Source of the DNA: Desulfosarcina alkanivorans
GTDB lineage: Bacteria > Desulfobacterota > Desulfobacteria > Desulfobacterales > Desulfosarcinaceae
Assembly (NCBI RefSeq): GCF_009688945.1
Contig: NZ_AP021874.1
Span: forward strand, 1,178,001-1,242,000
DNA: 64,000 bases
Reading direction: 5' to 3'
Shown: in pieces, positions 54,980 through 63,741 of the stretch
Layout: every line of letters begins with the position of its first letter
Position numbering within the stretch: the first letter of the stretch is position 1
Program-made: the position numbers and the translations under genes
Notes under the pieces: generated by a model
The model's database searches: none
Seen by the model: the letters and a program-made list of their open reading frames with translations, nothing else
Told to the model about the DNA's origin: nothing

Positions 54980-55855
54980 ATCACCGGCCAGTTTCTTGAT
55001 GATGTCTGCACATCTGTGGATCATCTGCCGCCGGAGCCAGCCGAGGTCCTCACGGCGCGAAATTTCACGCAAATTGATCCCTTTGTCAATCAGCAACTGA
55101 GCGGATCCATTCTCCTTTCGCGCCGACCGGACGACCGGATACCGGTCCAGGTTGGCCTGAAGCAAAAATGAAGGATTCAGCGGCTTGTGGCTGCCACACA
55201 CCGGGCAAATCAGTTCCCGGTCATCCTGCAAGCGGCCGTCAGCGTAGGCCCAGACACGAAAGCGCTCCTGCATGGCCGCCTTCAACGGCCTGACACCATG
55301 AAAATCCACGACCAGCAGAACAAATATGATCAGCAGAAAACTAATCACCGCCGATAAAAAAAACCCCGAGGTCAATCCGGCGGAGCCACCGGCATCCATT
55401 GCCAGAAAAACCGCACCTATTTTGGTGCCGGCATAGATGATGTCGGTAGAAAAGCAGACCGCACCGGTGCCATCGTCCAGGGTATGGGGCCAGAAACTGA
55501 CGCCGTCCTTCAATGGTAACGCTTTTGACGGCATCCGCAACAGCTGGTCGGGATTGCTGTAGGCGATGATTTTGTTTTTGTGATCAATGATGGATACATT
55601 GACCACGCCTTTCATTCGGTGGACGTCCTGCGTCAGCCGGGTCAGGGCCTGGACATCCCGCTCAAGCAGGGGCAGCCCGGCTTGCTGGGCGCTGTTCAGG
55701 ACAGTTTGAATCCCTTTGTCCCGGACCCGCTCCACCAGATTGTTTTCCTTGGCGGCAATGAACAGGTAAAAAAAAACGGCCACGACCCACCAGATGAACA
55801 GGCAGGTAAACCATCGGGTCTTTTTAATCCGTCCGGTCTTGTTTTCAGGCTTCAC
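54977..55855 (-). CDS. Stand-alone membrane sensor-domain protein, Cys-containing C-terminus
   Basis: 292 residues from a GTG start with GAGGT upstream. It has a transmembrane segment (CLFIWWVVAVFFYLFIAA), a periplasmic sensor (DKGIQTVLNSAQQAGLPLLERDV, VNVSIIDHKNKIIAYSNPDQL, TDIIYAGTKIGAVFLAM), and a second transmembrane segment (FFLSAVISFLLIIFVLLVV), followed by a cytoplasmic part with CPVCGSHKP. The sensor aligns with that of the neighbouring kinase but no kinase domain follows. The stop codon lies at the edge of the MITE-like element, so the C-terminus could have been altered by insertion. Function unknown. Confidence 0.8.
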   Translation of the reverse strand: MKPENKTGRIKKTRWFTCLFIWWVVAVFFYLFIAAKENNLVERVRDKGIQTVLNSAQQAGLPLLERDVQALTRLTQDVHRMKGVVNVSIIDHKNKIIAYSNPDQLLRMPSKALPLKDGVSFWPHTLDDGTGAVCFSTDIIYAGTKIGAVFLAMDAGGSAGLTSGFFLSAVISFLLIIFVLLVVDFHGVRPLKAAMQERFRVWAYADGRLQDDRELICPVCGSHKPLNPSFLLQANLDRYPVVRSARKENGSAQLLIDKGINLREISRREDLGWLRRQMIHRCADIIKKLAGD

Positions 55856-56292
55856 GTCAGCTTACCTCGGAGCTTGGAATCAGTGGGTGGTTGCGTCGGG
55901 CACGGCGATTTCAGGATCTGGAAAGGCCGGCTCGCCAAAGGGTCTGGCGGGCCAATACGCCACGGTCTGCCGCTGCTTCGAATGGAGCTAAAAGTATTAT
56001 GATACCAGTGGATTGTCAAGCGACTTCTCCAGTACAGCAGCCAATTTGCGCCCCTTGCCCCGGGTAACCATCCCCACCGGCCGGGCCATTGACCAACGGC
56101 GATGGACATGGGATCGCAGGCTTTCAGATGGATCCGGGTCGGAATTGACTGCACCGGCGTCGGCTATTGAATTGTGGAGGTGGCTATGATAGGTAAGGCA
56201 AGGATATTCTTGGAAGATAGAACAGCGTGAGTCCCTTTCCACAACGACGCTGGTTCTCGCGGTTTTTCTCAGCTGACACCGGAGTTTCAACC
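55856..56292. other. Divergent intergenic region
   Basis: This 437-bp region separates the divergent sensor and deacetylase genes. Promoters of both must lie here, but only a weak plus-strand TTGACT (56145-56150) with a poor -10 is visible. Confidence 0.35.
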
Positions 56293-57321
56293 ATGGACCC
56301 GATTGGCTCACGCCCCGCACGCCTGTATGCCGGTTTCCTCTCGCTTGTCATCGGGCTCGCCGTTTTGGCGGGTTGCGCCGGACCTCGACCAGGCGCCGCC
56401 CCCCTGTTTTCCCGGCCCGACGTGTACCGTTCCGAGGAGCGCATTCTCCATCGCCTGAAACCCGGTGAGACACCAGAAATGCTTGCCGAAAAATACCTGG
56501 GTGAAGGGCAGTTGGCCTGGATGGTGGAAGACGCCAACCCCAAAGGGGCATTTCAGCCCGAGCAATTCATTGTGGTTCCCCTGGTGATCCCCAACCGTGC
56601 CGGCATCACCGCGGAAGGGTACCAGACCGTTCCCATACTGTGCTATCACCGTTTTGCCCCGTCGTGTGATTCACCGCTGTGCATGCCTGCGGACGTCTTT
56701 GAACGGCAGCTTCGGTATCTCAAGGAAAATGGCTACCGGGTGATCGGCCCTGAAGCACTGGCGGCGTTTCTGGATTATCGCCAGCCGATCCCCAAAAATG
56801 CGGTCATGATTTCCGTGGACGATGGCTATCGCTCGGTATATAATGTGGCCTACCCGATCCTAAAGAAATACGGGTTCACGGCGACCCTGTTCATTTACCT
56901 GGATTACGTGGGGGTGTCCAGCAAGGCCATTACATGGGACCAGTTGCGGGAATTGAAGCAAAATGGATTTTACATCGGCTCCCATTCAGTGGCCCACAGC
57001 GATCTTTCCAAACAGAAAAAGAACGAGGACGGCGAGGCCTACCTGGCCCGACTGAAAAAGGAAATATTCCGGTCCAAGCAGGTCATTGATGCGAAGCTCG
57101 GCCAGGACACCTTGATATTTTCCTACCCTTTCGGCCGGCGAAACCAGACGGTGGTGTCGCTGGCCCGTCAGGCCGGGTACAAAATCGCGGTGACCGTGGA
57201 CCGGGGAAGCAACCCGTTTTTCGCCGATCCTTTTTTACTGAAACGCGACCAGATATTAAAGCGGGACATGAACCGTTTTGCCTCCCGTTTGAAAACGTTT
57301 AACTACTATCCACTAAAGTGA
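56293..57321 (+). CDS. Polysaccharide deacetylase lipoprotein
   Basis: 342 residues from ATG 56293 (GGAG upstream). The lipobox LAVLAGC marks an envelope lipoprotein. A LysM-like segment (HRLKPGETPEMLAEKYLG) precedes a NodB-type deacetylase domain (PILCYHRF, MISVDDGYRSVYNVAYPIL, IGSHSVAHSDLS, FSYPFGRRN) with the catalytic Asp and metal-binding His pair visible. Substrate may be peptidoglycan or an exopolysaccharide. An upstream GTG at 56227 adds 22 residues and is less likely. It is followed 7 bp later by the LysM/TPR lipoprotein. Confidence 0.9.
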   Translation: MDPIGSRPARLYAGFLSLVIGLAVLAGCAGPRPGAAPLFSRPDVYRSEERILHRLKPGETPEMLAEKYLGEGQLAWMVEDANPKGAFQPEQFIVVPLVIPNRAGITAEGYQTVPILCYHRFAPSCDSPLCMPADVFERQLRYLKENGYRVIGPEALAAFLDYRQPIPKNAVMISVDDGYRSVYNVAYPILKKYGFTATLFIYLDYVGVSSKAITWDQLRELKQNGFYIGSHSVAHSDLSKQKKNEDGEAYLARLKKEIFRSKQVIDAKLGQDTLIFSYPFGRRNQTVVSLARQAGYKIAVTVDRGSNPFFADPFLLKRDQILKRDMNRFASRLKTFNYYPLK

Positions 57322-57328
57322 GCATGCC

Positions 57329-59011
57329 ATGAATCGCAAACACCTATGTATCGGGTTGGGACTGCTTCTGCTGATCATGTGGGGATGTCAAACGCCCCAG
57401 GCGCCCCGGGAGAAGGACAAACAGGCCAATGCCTATATCGAACAGGCCCACGCCTATGAGGCTCAGGGGAACCTGGTGGAGGCACTGGAGCAGTACAAGC
57501 TGGCCGGTACCATCGAGCCCGATGAAACGATCATCATCGACAGCATTGAACGGCTCGAAAAAGAACTGGACCGGTTGGCTGAAACCCATTATCAGGCCGG
57601 CCTCCGTTTCAGGGACAAAGGCAAGTGGGACCTGGCCAAAAAAGAATTTTTAAAGGCGCTCCGATACCGGCCGGACCATGAAAAGGCCGCCGCCATGCTT
57701 CAACAACGCCAACCGGCGGGTGGAAAAAAGTTCATCACCCATCAAATTGCACCGGGGGAAAGCATCTCCAAACTGGCTCTCAAGTATTACGGCGATTATA
57801 AAAAATATCACCATATCGCCAATTTCAACAACATGTCAGATGCCACCCAGGTCAGGGTCGGCCAGCGAATCATGGTTCCGGCCATCGACGGTGTAACGGT
57901 TGAAGACCTGAATCGGATCAGCGCCGGCCCTTCAACATCTCCGGCCATGGTCGAAGGCGAGTACACCCTTCACCAGATCCAGCCGGGGGAAAGCCTGTCC
58001 AAAATCGCCAAGATGTATTACGGCGATGTCAAATTGTTCCATGTCATTGCCGAATATAATGGCATTGCCGACCCCACCAGCGTCAAGGTCGGACAAAAAG
58101 TGAAAGTGCCGCGGCTGGAAAGCCCGGCGGCGGCAGCCCCGGAAAAACCTTACCTGCCCGAGGCCGCCGAACCGGTCCCGGATGTCGCTTATGCGCCTGA
58201 AACCGATGAATCTGAACCCGTTGCCCCCACATCGGAACCGGCTCCTGAATCACCTGATACCCTTCAGCAGGAGGTGTCGGAGCCGGTGGACCAGGTGTCG
58301 GAATATCGGGAAACAGGCATATCCCTGTTCAATGAACAAAAATACGATGAAACCATCGTTGAATTGCAGAAGGTTCTCAGTGCCGCCCCGGACGATGCCG
58401 TGGCGATCGATTATATTTCCCGGTCATATGTCGCCCTGGGCAGAGAGCACCTCGCGGCCAATCGGATTGATGCGGCCAAGACGGCCATCACCACGGCCCT
58501 TGACTACGACGACAACTGCCGGGACTGCAATGACCTTCTGGACGCATGCCGGACGATGGAAGCCGATGCATTGAGGGCCAAGGGGGAACAGCAGTTCAAC
58601 AGCAACCAATACGACAGGGCCGTCTCAACACTTGAACGCGCTCTGGCACTCGATCCGGATGATCCTTCAACCGCAGACCTGCTCTTTCAGACGAATTATC
58701 AAAAAGCCTTGATTCTTTTCAACAAACAGGACTATCTGGCGGCCAAGGCCTCCTTTGAGAAAGCGATCGCCATCAAACCGGATTGTAATGACTGCCGGCG
58801 CTATATCGAAGAAAGCATGGAAGCCTTCAAAGAGTTCCACTATAACGAGGGCATTGTTTTTTTCGGCCAGGAAAAACTGAAGCAGGCCATTGCCTCATGG
58901 GAAAAAGTCACGTCGGTCGACCCCGACTACAAGGATGTCCGGCAGAATCTGAAGAAGGCAACCCTGTTGAACGACCGGCTGGAACGGATTAAAAAAAGTA
59001 CGGCGGAATGA
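57329..59011 (+). CDS. LysM and TPR lipoprotein
   Basis: 560 residues. A lipobox (LLIMWGC, Cys20) is followed by TPR-like helices, then two LysM domains (HQIAPGESISKLALKYYGD and HQIQPGESLSKIAKMYYGD) that bind peptidoglycan glycans. A Pro/Glu-rich linker and a second TPR block (ISLFNEQKYDETIVELQKVL, EQQFNSNQYDRAVSTLERAL) follow. CRDCND and DCNDCRR cysteine pairs lie within the TPRs. It is tightly coupled to the deacetylase gene and may tether a complex to the wall. Confidence 0.88.
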   Translation: MNRKHLCIGLGLLLLIMWGCQTPQAPREKDKQANAYIEQAHAYEAQGNLVEALEQYKLAGTIEPDETIIIDSIERLEKELDRLAETHYQAGLRFRDKGKWDLAKKEFLKALRYRPDHEKAAAMLQQRQPAGGKKFITHQIAPGESISKLALKYYGDYKKYHHIANFNNMSDATQVRVGQRIMVPAIDGVTVEDLNRISAGPSTSPAMVEGEYTLHQIQPGESLSKIAKMYYGDVKLFHVIAEYNGIADPTSVKVGQKVKVPRLESPAAAAPEKPYLPEAAEPVPDVAYAPETDESEPVAPTSEPAPESPDTLQQEVSEPVDQVSEYRETGISLFNEQKYDETIVELQKVLSAAPDDAVAIDYISRSYVALGREHLAANRIDAAKTAITTALDYDDNCRDCNDLLDACRTMEADALRAKGEQQFNSNQYDRAVSTLERALALDPDDPSTADLLFQTNYQKALILFNKQDYLAAKASFEKAIAIKPDCNDCRRYIEESMEAFKEFHYNEGIVFFGQEKLKQAIASWEKVTSVDPDYKDVRQNLKKATLLNDRLERIKKSTAE

Positions 59012-59219
59012 GTCTTGAACGGACGAAAACCCCTTGACACAGATCACATCTTTGCGGCAATAGTCGACCGAATGAAAGCTTCCATCCTTGCAAGCCGCGG
59101 GAGATCTTCACCGCAGGGGGTTGACAATACCTTTGGGTTCGCTCGCCGTCGCGGTGCGAGAACTACTGCGTCACTGCCATAACAACAACCCGATAACCGA
59201 CACATGCAGGTGGGTCCAT

Positions 59220-60180
59220 ATGCCCCAGATCCCGAATATCACCGTCCAGCTGGTTCACATACAGGGCTCATTGAAAGGGCAGATTCAGGATTTCTCACAA
59301 TTTCCAGTTCATATCGGCCGGCACTCCTCCTGCCAGGTCCGTTTCGAAAAGGACATGACGACCATTTCCAGGCGTCACGCCCGCATTGAACGCCAGGGGA
59401 ACCGGTTTCGTATCATCGACGCCAGTACCAACGGCACCTATGTCAACGGGAAGCGAATTGCCGATGTGTATCTCAGGGACGGCGATGTGATCACCTTTTC
59501 CGAAAACGGACCCAAAGCCAGCTTCCTGACCAAAATCGAAGCCGAAAAACAGCCCGTGTCCCCTGCCCCGTCGGCTCAGCCCGCACCCGCGGCACCGGTT
59601 CCGCCGCAGACGCCCAGACCGGTCCAGGTCCCTCCGGCAGCGGCACCGCCGGTCGTACCGCCGGTGGCCCCGCCATCGAGTCCCCAAGCCCCAAGTCCTG
59701 AACCCGGGCTGACCGTGGGACCGGATCTGGAAATCCCGGTGATCAGCACCAACGCACCGCTGGTCATCCAGTACGGCCCGACCCTTCAGTCATACAACCT
59801 GCTGCCGGTTTCCATCGGCACCGATCCGGCGTGTGATTTCGTGATCGCCAACACCGCACTGGCCGGGCGGCACGTCCAGATTTTCTTCAACGAGAATGAC
59901 TATTACGCCAAGGATCTGACGGGAAGAAGCATGGTGTCCATCAATGGGCGACCGGTGGGAACGCAATCGGTACTGGCCCAGGGAGCTGGCACTGACCGAC
60001 CAGGGGCCCAAATTCAGGTTCCTTGGTGGTGGAAGGCTGGCGGAAATACAAGATGTGGTGTCTGAGCCGTTGGACAAAACCGACGCCGACCCCAATATTC
60101 AGGGTTCGGACGCCGGTGTGCCGACTGCCGATAAAAAAGGCAAAAAATCCAATTCCCTGTTTAAGAGTTTCTTCAAATAA
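59220..60180 (+). pseudogene. Double FHA-domain protein with apparent frameshift
   Basis: Phosphothreonine-binding FHA protein. The N-terminal FHA (residues about 20-95: HIGRHSSCQV, ISRRHARIERQG, DASTNGTYVNGKRI) is followed by a Pro/Ala-rich linker and a second FHA-like domain (VSIGTDPACDFVI, GRHVQIFF, VSINGRPVG). After GTQSVLAQ the frame loses homology and stops at 60065. Shifting +1 at the G run 59981-59983 restores LALTDQGPKFRFLGGGRL and continues to 60180. One extra G (or two missing bases) explains it. Either a sequencing error or a real mutation; both halves retain coding character. Start ATG 59220 is tentative. Confidence 0.7.
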
Positions 60181-60490
60181 CACCTTTCATTCTCAAAATC
60201 CCTTCTCTACGGTGACCGTCAGCTCGTTTCCCGTCATCAGGGCACCGGCATCCATGCTGGACTGGGGCCCCCAAATCGTTTGCGGTCGAGCCACCCACCC
60301 CATCTTGTATCAAACCGAACGTTACCATACCACATGTGGTATTTAGAGACTGCGCCTGAACCGGTTGCCGATAAGGCCCGAGATGCAGCTGCGGACCTGG
60401 CCTGCAGGGATGAATCGCCCTCGCGCAGTCGCGGCAGGGCCCCTCACCGGAACTCAGTCTGGATAATGTGAAGTGATTTTTTCGACCGCC
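60181..60490. other. Intergenic gap between convergent genes
   Basis: This 310-bp region separates the FHA and DUF4150 genes. It contains the perfect 16-bp palindrome ATACCACATGTGGTAT at 60327-60342. No gene was identified. Confidence 0.4.
60327..60342. promoter_or_regulatory. Perfect palindrome ATACCACATGTGGTAT
   Basis: A 16-bp perfect palindrome sharing the TACCACA/TGTGGTA half-sites of the repeat at 14715-14731 but without the central base. It lies between convergent gene ends, which is unusual for a promoter operator. Role unknown. Confidence 0.3.
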
Positions 60491-60910
60491 TCAAGGGGAA
60501 ACGATCACTTTGGTCTGGCTGGGCGCCACCTGGGCACCCGCCGGCATATTGGCGCTCATGCCGTTGTGGGCGGACATGCAGGTAAGGTGCACACAAGGCT
60601 GTCCCTGTATTTTTACCTTGGCACTTCCCTTTTTATAGGTCACCTTTCCCATGTTCATGCCCGATTTCACCCCCTTGTTAACGCCGGCCTCGTCTCCCAT
60701 GGAGCGGGATATCTCCGATTTTTTGGTCACAACCGGTTTGCCGGTGAACTTGACCTTGGTGGATGTCTTTTTGGCCTGGTTGACCATACCGGTATTGGGA
60801 TAGGGAACGGGCACCGGACTGGGCGCCGGCGGGGCCGGCGTCAGGCAGACGTCCGGCATGGCAAAGGTGTTGCCGCCCTGGGTTGTGGAAGCGGGGAATA
60901 TGGGGGGCAT
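60491..60910 (-). CDS. PAAR-like DUF4150 protein (T6SS spike tip)
   Basis: 139 residues from ATG 60910 with AGGAG upstream. The N-terminus MPPIFPASTTQGGNTFAMPDVCLTPAP and the repeats VKFTGKPVVTKKSEISRSMGDEAG and AKVKIQGQPCVHLTCMSAHN match the DUF4150 PAAR-like family that sharpens VgrG spikes and can recruit effectors. No effector domain is fused at its C-terminus. Order with DUF3540 and pentapeptide genes matches known T6SS accessory islands. Confidence 0.85.
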   Translation of the reverse strand: MPPIFPASTTQGGNTFAMPDVCLTPAPPAPSPVPVPYPNTGMVNQAKKTSTKVKFTGKPVVTKKSEISRSMGDEAGVNKGVKSGMNMGKVTYKKGSAKVKIQGQPCVHLTCMSAHNGMSANMPAGAQVAPSQTKVIVSP

Positions 60911-60966
60911 CGTCACTCTCCTGGGGTTACGTATGGTAATTTCTGTGCAGGAGCCACGTCCTGAAT

Positions 60967-61857
60967 CTATCCAAGGTGGATTTTTTCAGCTTTGACTTTG
61001 AAATCCTGATCGGATTTCATAATCGTTTTCCGGGCCTTCATATGGCTGGTCTTTTCGATCAGCGTACGCTGGCGCCCGGCCTTCAGCTGGCTGAGCTCCG
61101 AGATGGTCCGGTATACGTTTCTGGCTCTGGCCATCACCGTGTCGGCCGCCGATTCGATCTTGCGGGCAATGAACCTGACATCCCCCACGCGACCGATCAT
61201 TTTTTTCCCCGCAATCCGTGTCTCCTGAAGAAACAGCTGCGCCCGCCGGGCGGTCAGGTCCAGCACCGGTGCAGCCAGAGCCATTTTCCGGGTTTTCATG
61301 GACAAGGTCGGCCCGGCACCGCCGTTGGGATCCTGAACGCCCATGTGGAGGTCATGCCTGCCGTTCAGGGCTACGCGATGGCCGTCCATACGGATATCCC
61401 GTGCAGCGTGAAACGCAATGCCGCCCCGGTCCGCTGCGAATTCAAGATTGCCCGATGGCGCATGGATCTTGACGGTACCGGTTTGGGACCGGTAGTCGAC
61501 CAGAAGTTCATTTTCTCTGGTGTAGAGTTTCAGGGATTCGTCGTCAGGAGCCCCCTCGATTCGGGCAACCGACCCATCGGAGAGCCGGATCTTATCGGCC
61601 GGCTGCGGATCTTCAGGCCTGCAGGACAGAATACCGACGATGTAGGTCTCCCCGCCGGCGTCGGTCATGGTCAATACCTCATCGCCGGGCGTCATGGCCG
61701 GCCGCGGATATAAAGCCATGCGTGCGCGGCGGTCCGCCGTGTCATCCGCCCTCCGGATCCGCAGGCAGCCTTCCGGGTCGCAGGGCGCTTTGACCACTGC
61801 CGGTTCGATGGTCGGGGATATGTGGTGCAGGGGAACGATGGTTGCGGCTCGTGGCAT
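60967..61857 (-). CDS. DUF3540 T6SS-associated protein
   Basis: 296 residues, AAGGAG before the ATG. The middle contains short repeated hydrophobic strands (VKIHAPSGNLEFAADRGGIAFHAARDIRMDGHRVALNGRHDLHMG) and later ARRAQLFLQETRIAGKKM, like the beta-helical C-terminus of VgrG spike proteins; this suggests a spike-like role. DUF3540 genes occur with DUF2169, DUF4150 and pentapeptide genes in T6SS loci. Exact function not established. Confidence 0.75.
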   Translation of the reverse strand: MPRAATIVPLHHISPTIEPAVVKAPCDPEGCLRIRRADDTADRRARMALYPRPAMTPGDEVLTMTDAGGETYIVGILSCRPEDPQPADKIRLSDGSVARIEGAPDDESLKLYTRENELLVDYRSQTGTVKIHAPSGNLEFAADRGGIAFHAARDIRMDGHRVALNGRHDLHMGVQDPNGGAGPTLSMKTRKMALAAPVLDLTARRAQLFLQETRIAGKKMIGRVGDVRFIARKIESAADTVMARARNVYRTISELSQLKAGRQRTLIEKTSHMKARKTIMKSDQDFKVKAEKIHLG

Positions 61858-61923
61858 TCGGGTTCTCCTTTTCGGTTGCTTTACACCTGCGCCTGAATGA
61901 ATGCCCAGGTCGACAAAATCACG

Positions 61924-63741
61924 CTATCCTTGGGGCTCCGGAGGCGCCCACAGTTCTGCTTCAGCACGGTCCTTGTCCGTCGTTTCAGCCAGCTTGCGAC
62001 TGGCCCCCCGCCAATTGGCCCCCCGGTCGTCGATCATGTGAAGGGTTGCCTGCAGCAGGTTGGCGTTGGACAGGTCGGCATCCTGCAAAACGGCATAGGA
62101 AAAGTCGGCATAGGGAACGGCAGCATGTTTGAAACCGGCACGGACCAGATTGGAGCGGGTGAATTCCACCCGGTCCATGCGCGCAGCGGCAAAATCCGCA
62201 TCCTCAGCCATCGCGTCGGCAAAACAGGCGCACCTTAAATCGGCGGCATGAAACACCGTTTTCGTCAACAGCGCCTTGGTAAAATTGGCCGTATGGCAGT
62301 TGGCCTGTCTCAAACTGCCGCCGGAAAGGTCGGCAGCGGCAAAATTGGCCTGCTTGCAATTGGTGCGGTCCAAGACGGTATTTTTCAGGTTGCTGCCTTC
62401 AAAATCGCAGTCGGTGAAATCGCAGCCGGACAGATTCAGGCCTTCGAAGCGGCAATTTTTCATTTCGCAGGTTTTCATGATGGTGGCCGCCAGGGTCACG
62501 CGGGTAAAATCCACCGCCTCGAAATCAGCCCTCCGGATCTTGGCGTCCGTGAGGTTCATCCCGTTAAAGTCACATTGTTCCAGGTCGCAGCCATCCATAA
62601 CGGCGTCTTTGAAACTGACATTGTTCAGGCAGGCCTGGGTAAAAATGGCGTCGGTGATCAGTGCTCTGGAAAAATCGGCCCCGGTAAGATCCGCACCTGT
62701 AAAATCGGCATCGTTCAGCTGGCAGCCGACGAATTTGGCATCCTGAAGCCGGGCTCCCGCAAAATCCGTGCCGGACAAGTCCATGCCGCTGAAATCGATG
62801 CCGGTGATGCGGCAATTGGTAATGGAAATGTTTTCAAGGTTTGAGCGTGAAAAACGGGCGCCGCTCAGATCCGAGTCCGCAAATACGGCATCGCTCAGGT
62901 CGCGGTAGGAGAGATCGAGGCCGGACAGGTTCGATTCGATGAATTGGCATTGCTGCAAATTGGCCGGCAGCTGCTTGACCGGCCGCAGGTCCGTGTTCTG
63001 GAACACCACCCCTTTAAAATTGGCAGTGGCGAAATCGCATCCGGCCAGTTCACATGCGATGATTTGGCTGCCGGCCATGTGGGCGGTCGTAAATCCGGCA
63101 TCGGATAAATCGGTCCGGTCGAAAAGGGTCCGAATGAGCTGAGCCTTGCCGAAATCGGCTGCCGACAGGTCGCACTGGGAAAATCGGCTGTTTTCCAGGT
63201 CGGCTTCAACGAAGGATGCCGCTTTCATCACTGTCTTTGCGAATTCGCAGCCCCGGGCCGAAGCGCCGCTGAAATCGGCCCTGCGGAAAACGGAGACACC
63301 GCGCCTGAACCCCAGGATCCCGAGGCCCTTCAACTGATCGACGGCCAGCCCCGGAAGCTTGAGGTGTTCGAAGGAAACAATCGCCTGGGAGGAGTCCTTG
63401 ACCGGGATGTTGTCCGAGAAAAACATCGCCCCGGTGAGCCTGGCCCGGGCAAACCTGGCCCCGCCGGCACTGGCGTTGATGATGATGGCGCCGGTGAGAT
63501 CGGAACCGGAAAAGTCCGAGTCCTGTATGTCGCAATTATTGAACAGAATATCAGAAAGATGAGCATTCAAGAGCTGGATTCGCGACAGATTGCACGCGTT
63601 GAATTTGGTGCCCGGAAGTTGTGCGTCGGCCAGATGCATCCCTGCAAGGGTCTCTTCAGAGAAAAGCGCGCCCGCTATGACCTCTCCGGCCCTCAGCTGT
63701 TCGAGTAACGTATTAAAATCAGGGATTCCTTGCATTATCAC
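61924..63741 (-). CDS. Long pentapeptide-repeat protein (T6SS-associated)
   Basis: 605 residues, almost entirely pentapeptide repeats of the A(D/N)LXX type (for example SGADLTGADFSRALITDA, DLSGTDFAGARL, CDLEQCDFNGMNLTDAKI). These form a right-handed quadrilateral beta-helix. The GTG at 63741 overlaps the TGA of the next pentapeptide gene. Cys is frequent at repeat positions. The N-terminal 40 residues lack repeats. Pentapeptide proteins often accompany DUF2169/DUF3540 genes; the specific role is unknown. Confidence 0.85.
   Translation of the reverse strand: MIMQGIPDFNTLLEQLRAGEVIAGALFSEETLAGMHLADAQLPGTKFNACNLSRIQLLNAHLSDILFNNCDIQDSDFSGSDLTGAIIINASAGGARFARARLTGAMFFSDNIPVKDSSQAIVSFEHLKLPGLAVDQLKGLGILGFRRGVSVFRRADFSGASARGCEFAKTVMKAASFVEADLENSRFSQCDLSAADFGKAQLIRTLFDRTDLSDAGFTTAHMAGSQIIACELAGCDFATANFKGVVFQNTDLRPVKQLPANLQQCQFIESNLSGLDLSYRDLSDAVFADSDLSGARFSRSNLENISITNCRITGIDFSGMDLSGTDFAGARLQDAKFVGCQLNDADFTGADLTGADFSRALITDAIFTQACLNNVSFKDAVMDGCDLEQCDFNGMNLTDAKIRRADFEAVDFTRVTLAATIMKTCEMKNCRFEGLNLSGCDFTDCDFEGSNLKNTVLDRTNCKQANFAAADLSGGSLRQANCHTANFTKALLTKTVFHAADLRCACFADAMAEDADFAAARMDRVEFTRSNLVRAGFKHAAVPYADFSYAVLQDADLSNANLLQATLHMIDDRGANWRGASRKLAETTDKDRAEAELWAPPEPQG

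Noticed and set aside
56227..56292. GTG start of the deacetylase
   Set aside because: It would add 22 residues before the lipoprotein signal; ATG 56293 has a better ribosome-binding site.
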